In this document: positions 1-7,182 of the stretch, piece after piece
Layout of the letters: every line of letters begins with the position of its first letter
How positions within the stretch are numbered: the first letter of the stretch is position 1
Assembly: GCA_947625675.1 (NCBI GenBank)
Contig: CANQPH010000021.1
Span: 1 to 46,409 of the forward strand
Direction of reading: 5' to 3'
DNA: 46,409 bases
Origin: an uncultured Acetatifactor sp.
GTDB taxonomy: Bacteria; Bacillota; Clostridia; Lachnospirales; Lachnospiraceae
Made by a program: the position numbers and the translations under genes
The notes under the pieces: model-generated
Seen by the model: the letters and a program-made list of their open reading frames with translations, nothing else
What the model was told of the DNA's origin: nothing
Databases searched by the model: none

Positions 1-967
1 CTCCGCAGACGACAACATCCTGATCGTACAGCTTTTTCCCTCTCTGAAACTCTTTTTCTCCGTTTACCAGAACTTTACCTTCTTGAATCACAATTTTGGC
101 TTCCACGCCGCTGTCCAGTTCTCTGGGATATTGGCTCTCGTCATAAGCTTCCTGGGGACGATAAGGTTTCTGGACGGGTTCCGTCCCTTCGCCCCGGCTC
201 CCGTCGCCTCGGAAGGATTCTGCGCCCCGGGCCTCCGTGTTCTCCACGCTGCGGACGTATGCGTCGTTCCTCGCCTGGACGTCTCCCCGCATGTCGCTGC
301 GGTTTCCTCCATCGCCCCGCCCCGAATTCTCCGGGCGGCCGCCGGGAACGTTCCGGTTATAGCCCTGATTGTTTCTATAATTATCATTGCGGGATCCGTT
401 GTCCGGCCTGCCCGCATCGTATCTGCTGCCGTTTTCCACCCTGGAGGGGGACTGGCTCTCGTTGCGGACATAACTCACCCTGGAATCCTTCAGATCGTTA
501 TTCACTTTGACAATGGTACGGGAAGCCGGCTTGCCGCCTGGAACCGCCCCTTCCGGTCTCCCCTGCTTGGGCCTGGAAGGATCGGGCCTGGTCTTCTGCC
601 CCTCCGGCCTGGCTGCGGATTTCTCCGCCGCCTTCTCTGCCGCCTTGGCTGCTGCCGCTTTCTCCGCTTCCGCCTTTTCCGCCGCTGCCCTGGCTGCCGC
701 CGCTTTCTCCGCTTCCGCCTTCTCCGCCGCTGCTCTGGCTGCCGCTTCCTTCTCCGCTGCCGCTTTCTTTTTCACCGCTTCCCTGGCTGCGGACTTCTCC
801 GCTTCCGCCCTGGCCGACGCTTCCGCCGCAGCCTTATCCTTCTCGTCCTGCTCCAGCATCAGATTGATCAAATCCGCTTTCTTCATAGAAGAAACTCCCT
901 TCAATCCTCTGGCCTTTGCAAGCTCTCTCAAATGAACAAGCTGCAACGATTCATATTTTTCCCTCAT
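1..967 (-). CDS. rho: Rho N-terminal region joined in frame to an S4/RlbA-like segment (3' end outside window)
   Basis: The start is ATG at 967, preceded by AGGAGGAATTT. Residues 1-45 form a Rho_N (SAP-like) domain with LRELAKARGLKG and MKKADLINLML. Next come about 90 residues of Ala/Glu/Lys repeats (EKAEAEKAAAA-type), then an Arg/Asn/Gly-rich linker, as in the RNA-binding insert of clostridial Rho, the transcription termination helicase. At about residue 283, after PRELDSGVEA, I would expect the Rho cold-shock domain (GILEVMPDGYGFIR-type). The frame instead reads IQEGKVLVNGEKEFQRGKK and KLYDQDVV, which resembles the C-terminal half of the S4-domain protein RlbA/YaaA. The frame is open to base 1 (322 codons). 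So this is either a fusion or, more likely, an assembly join at a short shared sequence. The Rho_N identity is fairly sure; what follows the join is not Rho. Confidence 0.72.
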   Translation of the reverse strand, partial: MREKYESLQLVHLRELAKARGLKGVSSMKKADLINLMLEQDEKDKAAAEASARAEAEKSAAREAVKKKAAAEKEAAARAAAEKAEAEKAAAARAAAEKAEAEKAAAAKAAEKAAEKSAARPEGQKTRPDPSRPKQGRPEGAVPGGKPASRTIVKVNNDLKDSRVSYVRNESQSPSRVENGSRYDAGRPDNGSRNDNYRNNQGYNRNVPGGRPENSGRGDGGNRSDMRGDVQARNDAYVRSVENTEARGAESFRGDGSRGEGTEPVQKPYRPQEAYDESQYPRELDSGVEAKIVIQEGKVLVNGEKEFQRGKKLYDQDVVVCG

Positions 968-1105
968 AAATTCCTCCTGACTGATTCAACATCACGCACA
1001 TAACCTCTTTTCCATAAATCATCGAAAACTGGGATTCATCAATCCAGATGTGTCTTGGACGAAAGACCATGACGTCAAGATTTGATAGATTCATTACACG
1101 AACCC

Positions 1106-1134
1106 ATTATAATACACTTTTGGTAAAATAGGAA
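1106..1134 (-). promoter_or_regulatory. Putative promoter of rho
   Basis: On the minus strand a perfect TATAAT lies at 1111-1106. A weak TTCCTA -35 lies at 1134-1129 with a 17-base spacer. Transcription would start about 130 bases before the rho ATG, leaving a long untranslated leader. The -35 box is poor, so the call rests on the -10 box. Confidence 0.45.
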
Positions 1135-1179
1135 GTAAAATTTTAAATTTTTTCAAAGAAAGTTTGGCAAAAATACGAC

Positions 1180-1208
1180 TTGCGCCATATTACGAATTAT
1201 TATATGAT
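1180..1208 (+). promoter_or_regulatory. Putative promoter of the malic enzyme gene
   Basis: TTGCGC (1180-1185), a 17-base spacer and TATGAT (1203-1208) lie in an AT-rich stretch. The start site would be about 230 bases before the malic enzyme ATG, so the mRNA leader would carry the palindrome-rich element at 1275-1402. The rest of the 968-1440 gap holds only this promoter, the rho promoter and that element. Confidence 0.4.
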
Positions 1209-1274
1209 TATAAGCACGAGACGGAAGGAACCCTTTTAAGGGTTTATTTTACCTTGAAAAGGAAACCAAGCATA

Positions 1275-1402
1275 GGCAAAAGGGCTCACATCACAACGTG
1301 ATGTGAGCATCCTGCGTAAGAAAGCGGTTGGGAAAGCTAGCTTTCCCACACGCTTTTTCACGCAGGATGTCCATGCCGCCTGCGGCGGCAAACCCTTTTG
1401 CC
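1275..1402. repeat. Nested inverted-repeat element (MITE/REP-like) in the malic enzyme leader
   Basis: Outer arms GGCAAAAGGG (1275-1284) and CCCTTTTGCC (1393-1402) enclose three perfect stem-loops. The first has 10-bp arms at 1285-1294 and 1298-1307. The second has CATCCTGCGT/ACGCAGGATG arms (1308-1317, 1360-1369) around an 18-base palindrome GGGAAAGCTAGCTTTCCC (1330-1347). The third is GCCGCC-TGC-GGCGGC (1375-1389). A second copy of the right arm follows at once (from 1407). There is no U tract, so it is not a simple terminator. Layout and size suggest a non-autonomous dispersed repeat or a structured leader RNA. Confidence 0.65.
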
Positions 1403-1440
1403 ACAAACCCTTTTGCCAATTTAAAAGACTGGAGGACATT

Positions 1441-2595
1441 ATGACCACGAACGAAAAAGCATTGCTGCTCCACGAGCAGTGGAACGGGAAACTGGAAACC
1501 ACCGCCAAGGCCGGAGTGAAAACCAGAGAAGATCTGGCCCTGGCCTATACCCCCGGCGTTGCGGAGCCCTGCAGAAAGATCGCCGAAAATAAAGAAGACG
1601 TTTACCGCTATACCATGAAGGCCAACACCATCGCCGTCGTCTCCGACGGCAGCGCAGTCCTGGGCCTGGGCAACATCGGCCCCCACGCCGCCATGCCGGT
1701 CATGGAGGGCAAGGCCGTCCTGTTCAAGGAATTCGGCGGAGTCAACGCCGTTCCCATCTGCCTGGACACCCAGGACACGGAAGAAATCATCAAGGCCGTG
1801 ACCTGGATCGCTCCCGGATTCGGCGGCATCAACCTGGAGGATATCAGCGCCCCCAGATGTTTCGAGATCGAGGAACGCCTGAAGGCCACCCTGGACATCC
1901 CGGTTTTCCATGACGATCAGCACGGCACCGCCATCGTGGTGCTGGCCGCCATCATCAATGCTTTGAAGATCACCGGCAAGGAAAAAGAGGCCTGCAGGAT
2001 CGTGGTGAACGGCTCCGGCGCCGCCGGCATCGCCATCACCAAGCTGCTGCTCTCCTACGGCTTCGTGGACATCACCCTGTGCGACAGCCGGGGCATCGTC
2101 TCCAAGGACAATCCGAACCTCAACTGGATCAAGAAGCAGATGGCGGAGGTCACCAATCTCCGCAACCTGAAGGGAACCCTGGCCGATGCCCTGAAGGGTG
2201 CGGACATTTTCATCGGCGTCTCCGCCCCCGGCGTGGTCACCTCGGAAATGGTGGCTTCCATGAATCCTGAGCCCATTATCTTCGCCATGGCCAACCCCGT
2301 GCCGGAAATCATGCCGGATGTCGCCAAGGCCGCCGGAGCCCGCATCGTGGGAACCGGGCGGAGCGACTTCCCCAACCAGATCAACAACGTGCTGGCCTTC
2401 CCCGGCATCTTCAAGGGAGCGCTGGAGGGACGGGCCCCTCAGATCACGGAGGAAATGAAGCTGGCCGCCGCCCTGGCCATCGCCGGGCTGGTGCCGGAAG
2501 AAGAATTGAACGAGGATAACATCATGCCGGAGGCTTTCAATCCGGAAGTGGCGGAAAGAGTGGCCGAGGCCGTGAAAGCCCATATTCGCCGATAG
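1441..2595 (+). CDS. NAD(P)-dependent malic enzyme (malate dehydrogenase, decarboxylating)
   Basis: This is a 384-residue short-form bacterial malic enzyme, which converts malate to pyruvate and CO2 with reduction of NAD(P) in the cytosol. Visible motifs are YTPGVAEP with the catalytic Tyr36, EGKAVLFK with Lys91, the metal ligands in NLEDI (Glu133, Asp134) and HDDQHGT (Asp158/159), and the nucleotide-binding GSGAAG at 191-196. The later ANPVPEI and GTGRSDFPNQINN motifs are also typical. The ATG at 1441 is chosen because GGAGG precedes it. The frame stays open upstream through the palindromic element from a GTG at 1303, but that stretch reads as repeat DNA. A DUF4364 regulator gene follows 105 bases downstream. 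No fused phosphotransacetylase domain is present. Confidence 0.93.
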   Translation: MTTNEKALLLHEQWNGKLETTAKAGVKTREDLALAYTPGVAEPCRKIAENKEDVYRYTMKANTIAVVSDGSAVLGLGNIGPHAAMPVMEGKAVLFKEFGGVNAVPICLDTQDTEEIIKAVTWIAPGFGGINLEDISAPRCFEIEERLKATLDIPVFHDDQHGTAIVVLAAIINALKITGKEKEACRIVVNGSGAAGIAITKLLLSYGFVDITLCDSRGIVSKDNPNLNWIKKQMAEVTNLRNLKGTLADALKGADIFIGVSAPGVVTSEMVASMNPEPIIFAMANPVPEIMPDVAKAAGARIVGTGRSDFPNQINNVLAFPGIFKGALEGRAPQITEEMKLAAALAIAGLVPEEELNEDNIMPEAFNPEVAERVAEAVKAHIRR

Positions 2596-2700
2596 TAGGT
2601 CGTAAAATCCGATCATGCCGTCCGCAGGGGAGAATCATCCCTGAACGGGCGCCCCCGGCTCTGGTATGCACAATAGGGAATGGAAAGGAGAGAGGCGGAA

Positions 2701-3216
2701 ATGTTTGACGATCCCTTAACCTTATATAAGCTGATCCTGCTCTATATGCTGAACCGCTCCTCCACTCCCCTCACCGCAGCCCAGATCAGCGATTTCATTC
2801 TGGGCAAGGAATACACCAACTTCCTGACCCTGCAGCAGGTCATCGGGGAATTGACGGAGGCGAAGCTGATCACCACCAGGACCATCCGGAACCGCACCCA
2901 GCTTTTTTTAACGGAATCCGGTCTGGAAACCCTGCGTTTCTTTGAAAACAGGATCGGCGACGCCATCAAACATGACGTGAATTCTTATTTGAAAGAAAAT
3001 GAAATCACCCTGCGCAACGAAGTTTCCGTGCTGGGTGATTATTACAAATCCACCTCCGGGGAATATGAAGCCCGGCTGGTGGCCAAGGAGAGGGGGATCT
3101 CTCTGGTGGACATCACCCTCTCCGTTCCCACGGAAGAAATGGCTTCCTCCATCTGCGACAACTGGCAAAAGCGCAGCCAGGAGGTCTACCAGGCGCTGGT
3201 AAAGCTACTGTTTTGA
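2701..3216 (+). CDS. DUF4364 family winged-helix-like protein
   Basis: The protein has 171 residues. The N-terminal half (LYKLILLYMLNRSSTPLTAA, then SDFILGKEYTNFLTLQQVIGEL without its first residues) reads as a winged-helix DNA-binding domain of the DUF4364 type, found widely in Clostridia and thought to regulate transcription. The C-terminal half (from about residue 90) is a small alpha/beta domain ending in WQKRSQEVYQALVKLLF. The start at 2701 fits AAAGGAGAG about ten bases upstream; an upstream ATG at 2680 overlaps that site and is less likely. The 3' end overlaps the convergent rarA stop by 12 bases. Its target is unknown; the malic enzyme gene just upstream is a guess. Confidence 0.75.
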   Translation: MFDDPLTLYKLILLYMLNRSSTPLTAAQISDFILGKEYTNFLTLQQVIGELTEAKLITTRTIRNRTQLFLTESGLETLRFFENRIGDAIKHDVNSYLKENEITLRNEVSVLGDYYKSTSGEYEARLVAKERGISLVDITLSVPTEEMASSICDNWQKRSQEVYQALVKLLF

Positions 3217-4536
3217 CGCCTCCGCCTTGAGCCGCTTCATGTGTTCTCTGATCTTCACTTCGTATCCGTTTCCGGAAGGCCGGTAAAACTCCCGTCCCGT
3301 CAATTCATAAGGAAGATATTGCTGTTCCACGTAGTGGTTCGGATAATCATGGGCATACTTGTAGCCGATGCCATGGCCCAGCTTGGCCGCCCCCTTGTAG
3401 TGAGCGTCCTGCAGATGCCCGGGTATGGGGAGGTTCCCGGAGCGGGCCACCTCCTCCATGGCCTCCGAAATGGCGATACAGGCGGAATTACTCTTGGGGG
3501 CGCTGGCCACGTAGGCCGCCGCCTGGGAAAGGATGATCTGGGCCTCCGGCATGCCCACCCGCTCCGCCGCCAGGGAGGCGTTCACCGCCACCGTCAGGGC
3601 GTTCGGGTCCGCATTTCCCACGTCCTCCGCAGCGCAGATCATGATCCTCCTGGCGATAAAGGTCACGCTTTCCCCGGCATACAGCATCCGGGCCAGGTAA
3701 TAGACCGCCGCATCCGGATCCGACCCCCGCATGCTCTTGATAAAGGCCGATATGGTGTCATAATGGTTGTCCCCGTTCTTATCATAACGAACCGCCCGCT
3801 TCTGAATACATTCCTGGGCCACCTCCAGGGTGAGATGAATCTTCCCGTCCTGGGCCCTGCTGGTGGTCAGAACTCCCAGCTCCACGGCGTTCAGGGCCTG
3901 CCTGGCGTCCCCGCCGGAAATGTCCGCCAGGAAATCCAGGGCGTCCTCTTCGATCACCGCATCATAGGCCCCCATTCCCCGATCCTTGTCGTATACCGCC
4001 TTGACCAGGAGCTTGCGGACATTCTCCCGGGAAAGGGGCTTCAATTCAAAAATGATGGAACGGGAAAGCAGAGCTCCGTTCACCTCGAAATAAGGATTTT
4101 CCGTAGTAGCTCCGATGAGGATCAGGGTGCCGTCCTCCACAAAAGGCAGGAGGTAATCCTGCTGCCCCTTGTTGAACCGGTGGATTTCATCGATGAACAA
4201 AATGGTACGCTTCCCGTACATCCCCTGAAGCTCCTTGGCCTTCTCCACCACCTCTTCCATGTCCTTTTTGCCCGCCACCGTGGCATTGATCTGGGTGAAT
4301 TGGGCGCTGGTGGTGCCTGCGATGACCTTGGCCAGGGTGGTCTTGCCGGTGCCCGGCGGGCCGTAGAAAATAACGGAGCTGATCTTATCCGCCAGAATGG
4401 CCCGGTACAGGAGCTTGTCCTTGCCGATGATGTGCTCCTGCCCCACCACCTCTTCCAGACTCCGGGGCCGCATCCGGGCCGCCAGGGGAGCTTCTTTTTC
4501 CATATTCGCAGTCCTCATGTACTCAAACAAATCCAT
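3205..4536 (-). CDS. rarA: Replication-associated recombination AAA+ ATPase RarA (MgsA)
   Basis: This is a 443-residue cytosolic AAA+ ATPase of the clamp-loader clade, related to RarA/MgsA/WRNIP1, which acts at stalled replication forks. Walker A is GPPGTGKTT (59-67) and Walker B is LFIDEIHRF (Asp116, Glu117). The sensor region GATTENPYFEVNGALLSRS is followed by the RarA-specific C-terminal helical tetramerisation domain (MRGSDPDAAVYYLARML, RRIMICAAEDVGNADP). The start is placed at MDLFEYM, the usual N-terminus of clostridial homologs; an ATG two codons upstream is equally possible and the ribosome site is weak (GCGGGA). A degenerate repeat tract lies directly upstream and no promoter is visible there, so transcription may come from the GH31 gene. 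Confidence 0.92.
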   Translation of the reverse strand: MDLFEYMRTANMEKEAPLAARMRPRSLEEVVGQEHIIGKDKLLYRAILADKISSVIFYGPPGTGKTTLAKVIAGTTSAQFTQINATVAGKKDMEEVVEKAKELQGMYGKRTILFIDEIHRFNKGQQDYLLPFVEDGTLILIGATTENPYFEVNGALLSRSIIFELKPLSRENVRKLLVKAVYDKDRGMGAYDAVIEEDALDFLADISGGDARQALNAVELGVLTTSRAQDGKIHLTLEVAQECIQKRAVRYDKNGDNHYDTISAFIKSMRGSDPDAAVYYLARMLYAGESVTFIARRIMICAAEDVGNADPNALTVAVNASLAAERVGMPEAQIILSQAAAYVASAPKSNSACIAISEAMEEVARSGNLPIPGHLQDAHYKGAAKLGHGIGYKYAHDYPNHYVEQQYLPYELTGREFYRPSGNGYEVKIREHMKRLKAEASKQ

Positions 4537-4555
4537 TTCCATTCCCGCTTTCTGA

Positions 4556-4715
4556 AATGCCCCTTTCTCTTCTTCTCCCACCGCAAATTGCCTTCGCAAG
4601 TTGCCGCTGCTCCTTGCTGCCACAAGCTACCGCCCTGTTCCTTCCCACAGATTGCCACAGATTGCCGCAGCCCCAAATTGTCACTGCACATTGCCGTTAC
4701 AAGCTGCCGCTGCCC
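4556..4715. repeat. Degenerate short-repeat tract between the GH31 gene and rarA
   Basis: On the minus strand the gap is built from variants of GGCAATTTGCGGT and GGCAACTTGCG, including a perfect tandem of an 11-base unit (CTGTGGCAATC) near 4652-4675. It has no open frame conserved with its neighbours and no clear promoter or terminator. It ends just before the rarA start. Confidence 0.6.
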
Positions 4716-4719
4716 CTCG

Positions 4720-6972
4720 CTACCTCACCTTATAAACTATGTTCCGATAGGGCTTCTCATATCCGGCGTGGAGGATCCGCATCTCCATGCCGCCGCCCTC
4801 CTTCTGGGTGAAACGGTACTGGAGATAGGCCCCATCCCGATAGGCGAAGCTTTCCCCGTCGTCCAAGTAGTGGTCGTAGATTCCCTCTCCCGGGAACACC
4901 TCCAGGACCAGCTTATCCAGGGGCTTCTCCCCCACGTAAGACATTTCCTCCATGGTCGGAATCATGCTGCCCGCCTTCACGTAAATGGGGCAGGTGTCCA
5001 GAGGGGCTTCCCGGACGAACCAGACGGGGCCCTGCTTCTTTTCTCCGGTCCAATAATCGTACCAGAGGCCTTCCGGCAGATAGACCATCCGCATCCTGAG
5101 CCCCTGGGTCACCACCGGCGCCACCAGCACCTGGCTCCCCACCAGGAATTCGTCACTGCAGACTCTGGCATACTCATCTTTTTCATAATGGAACACCAAC
5201 GGGCGCAGGATGGGTGCGCCGGTCTTTTCCTCTTCGTAAAACAGATCGTAAAAATAGGGGATCCAGCGGTAACGGAGCTTCACGTATTTACGGTAGATAT
5301 CCAGCACCTCCTCGCCGAACTGCCAGGGCTCCTGCCTCCTGCTGCCCAGGGCGGTGTGGTTGCGGAACAGCGGGGAAAAACACCCCACCTGCACCCAGCG
5401 GACGAGAAGCTCCGGCGTGGTGTCCCCTCCGAAGCCGCCGATGTCCGTGCCCACGAAAGGCATGCCGGACATCCCCAGGTTACACAGCTGGGGAATGGCC
5501 ATCTGCAGATGGGCCCACATGCTGGTATTGTCCCCGGTCCAGGCGGTGCTGTATTTCTGAGTGCCCGCATAACAGGCCCGGGTGATGACGAAGGGTCTGC
5601 GCCCGTCCAGAGCCTTCAGCCCCTCATAAGTGGCCTTGGCCATGAGATGACCGTAAACATTGTGCATCCTGGCATGGTTGGAAGCCTCGTCCTCATCCGT
5701 GAACACCACGTCCTCCGGCAAAGGCCCCCGGAAGCTGGCGGGCTCGTTCATGTCGTTCCAAATGCCCCGCACTCCCAGACCCAGCAGAAACTTATGATTA
5801 TTGCCCCACCAGGCCCGAACCTCCGGCCTGCCGAAATCCGGATAAACCGCATCCCCGGGCCAGACCTGGTTCTGGTACACCGCCCCGCCCGGCGTCCTGG
5901 CGAAATACTCCCCATCGATCCCGGCCTCGTAGATTTCGTAGCCCTCTTCCTTTTTCACCCCGGGATCTATGATGGTCACCGGCTTGAACCCCCGCTGACT
6001 CAAGGAAGCAAGGTAAGCCCCGGGATCGTTGTGATACCGTTCCAGGTTCCAGGTGAAAACCTTGTAATGATCCATGTAATCGATGTCAAAATGAATGGCA
6101 TCGCAGGGAATGTCATTGCCACGCATCCCGTTTGCGATCTCCTCCATGTCCTCCTGGGTCATGTAGCCCCAGCGGGACTGATGGTATCCCAGGGTCCACT
6201 TCTGAGGCAGAGGATAAGTGCCCGTCAGATAGGTGTATCCGGCAAGCACCTCCGGCAGGCTGTCCCCGACGATATAATAATAGTCCAGGTTCCCCTCCAT
6301 GGCCCCGAAATAATAATACTCTTCTGATTCCTGGCCCATGTTGAAAAAGCCCTTATAGGTGTTGTCCAGGAAAATCCCGTACACGTGCTCCTCCGTCAGG
6401 GCCATGAAAAAAGGAATGGATTTGTACAGCGCCTTGAAGGTGTCCACCTGGGGATCCGGATTGTCCGTGTTCCACATCTCATAGTCATAATGGCGCTTGT
6501 CCAGGAAGCCGGTCTTGTCCCCCAGGCCGTAGAAATGCTCCGAGCCCTGGAGCTTCTTGACGATCTCCACCGCCGGTTCCCGGCCCTGCCGGACGGCGCT
6601 GTGTCCCTCGCTCTCCAAAAGCTTCAAGTATTCCTCGCTGACCCTCTGGAGGGGCTTCCGCTTTCCCCGGTAGTCCCCGCAGACCTCCCGGCCCTCTTTA
6701 TCATAAAAATCCACGTAAAAGCCGGAACTCACCCTCACCGATACTTCTCCCGTGTGAATCCACAGCCCATCCGTTTTTTCCTCCGTCCGAAGCTCCACGG
6801 GCAGACGCTTGTCCCCTTCTATGGCCTTGGAACCGATTTTTTTCGTTCCCAGCCCGCAATACACGTTGATGATCTTCGGGGTCACCGCCGTGACCACCGC
6901 CTCCGTCCCTTCAAAATCCAGGATGACCCTTTGGTCCTCCTTATGGTATTGGCTCAATGCTCCAAACTTCAT
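4720..6972 (-). CDS. GH31 family alpha-glucosidase
   Basis: A 750-residue cytosolic glycoside hydrolase family 31 enzyme, with no signal peptide, expected to release glucose from alpha-glucosides. The N-terminal beta-sandwich (1-230) is followed by the catalytic barrel. The nucleophile is Asp407 in GIWNDMNEPASF and the likely acid/base is Asp481 in WTGDNTSMW. GYHQSRWGY (262-270), HFDIDYM and GMPFVGTDIGGFGGD are other family motifs. C-terminal beta domains end with LVLEVFPGEG and DDGESFAYRDG. The start ATG at 6972 has AAGGAGA seven bases upstream. It is transcribed away from the subtilase gene from its own promoter. Exact substrate (maltose, isomaltose or other) cannot be read from the sequence. 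Confidence 0.93.
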   Translation of the reverse strand: MKFGALSQYHKEDQRVILDFEGTEAVVTAVTPKIINVYCGLGTKKIGSKAIEGDKRLPVELRTEEKTDGLWIHTGEVSVRVSSGFYVDFYDKEGREVCGDYRGKRKPLQRVSEEYLKLLESEGHSAVRQGREPAVEIVKKLQGSEHFYGLGDKTGFLDKRHYDYEMWNTDNPDPQVDTFKALYKSIPFFMALTEEHVYGIFLDNTYKGFFNMGQESEEYYYFGAMEGNLDYYYIVGDSLPEVLAGYTYLTGTYPLPQKWTLGYHQSRWGYMTQEDMEEIANGMRGNDIPCDAIHFDIDYMDHYKVFTWNLERYHNDPGAYLASLSQRGFKPVTIIDPGVKKEEGYEIYEAGIDGEYFARTPGGAVYQNQVWPGDAVYPDFGRPEVRAWWGNNHKFLLGLGVRGIWNDMNEPASFRGPLPEDVVFTDEDEASNHARMHNVYGHLMAKATYEGLKALDGRRPFVITRACYAGTQKYSTAWTGDNTSMWAHLQMAIPQLCNLGMSGMPFVGTDIGGFGGDTTPELLVRWVQVGCFSPLFRNHTALGSRRQEPWQFGEEVLDIYRKYVKLRYRWIPYFYDLFYEEEKTGAPILRPLVFHYEKDEYARVCSDEFLVGSQVLVAPVVTQGLRMRMVYLPEGLWYDYWTGEKKQGPVWFVREAPLDTCPIYVKAGSMIPTMEEMSYVGEKPLDKLVLEVFPGEGIYDHYLDDGESFAYRDGAYLQYRFTQKEGGGMEMRILHAGYEKPYRNIVYKVR

Positions 6973-7018
6973 ATATGCTTCTCCTTTTTTTCAAAAAAAT
7001 GATTGGGGTTGCCCTCAC

Positions 7019-7047
7019 AGTATAACATTTTTATGTTTTCCCCACAA
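7019..7047 (-). promoter_or_regulatory. Promoter of the GH31 gene
   Basis: On the minus strand TTGTGG (7047-7042), a 17-base spacer and TATACT (7024-7019) lie about 50 bases before the GH31 ATG. A 7-base dyad, CCCTCAC at 7012-7018 and GTGAGGG at 7087-7093, brackets the site and could be a regulator site. The remainder of the divergent gap up to 7182 shows no convincing promoter for the subtilase gene. Confidence 0.6.
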
Positions 7048-7182
7048 TACCCCATCAAAAAAAGAACGATGCAACATATATTATTAGTGAGGGAATGTCG
7101 CTTCAGACGATAGATTCCTTCCATCCTGTCAGAGCAGACTGGGCAGTGAAAAGAATACTCGCACTGCCGGGAAAGGAGAAAC

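Noticed and set aside
1303..1440. N-terminal extension of the malic enzyme from a GTG at 1303
   Set aside because: The stretch is the palindromic repeat element, has no ribosome site at its GTG, and the ATG at 1441 has GGAGG and matches the usual N-terminus.
3241..6327. Plus-strand open frame of over 1000 codons opposite rarA and the GH31 gene
   Set aside because: It is antisense to two genes with intact catalytic motifs, spans their gap, and has a His/Pro/Gly composition typical of a mirror frame in GC-rich DNA.
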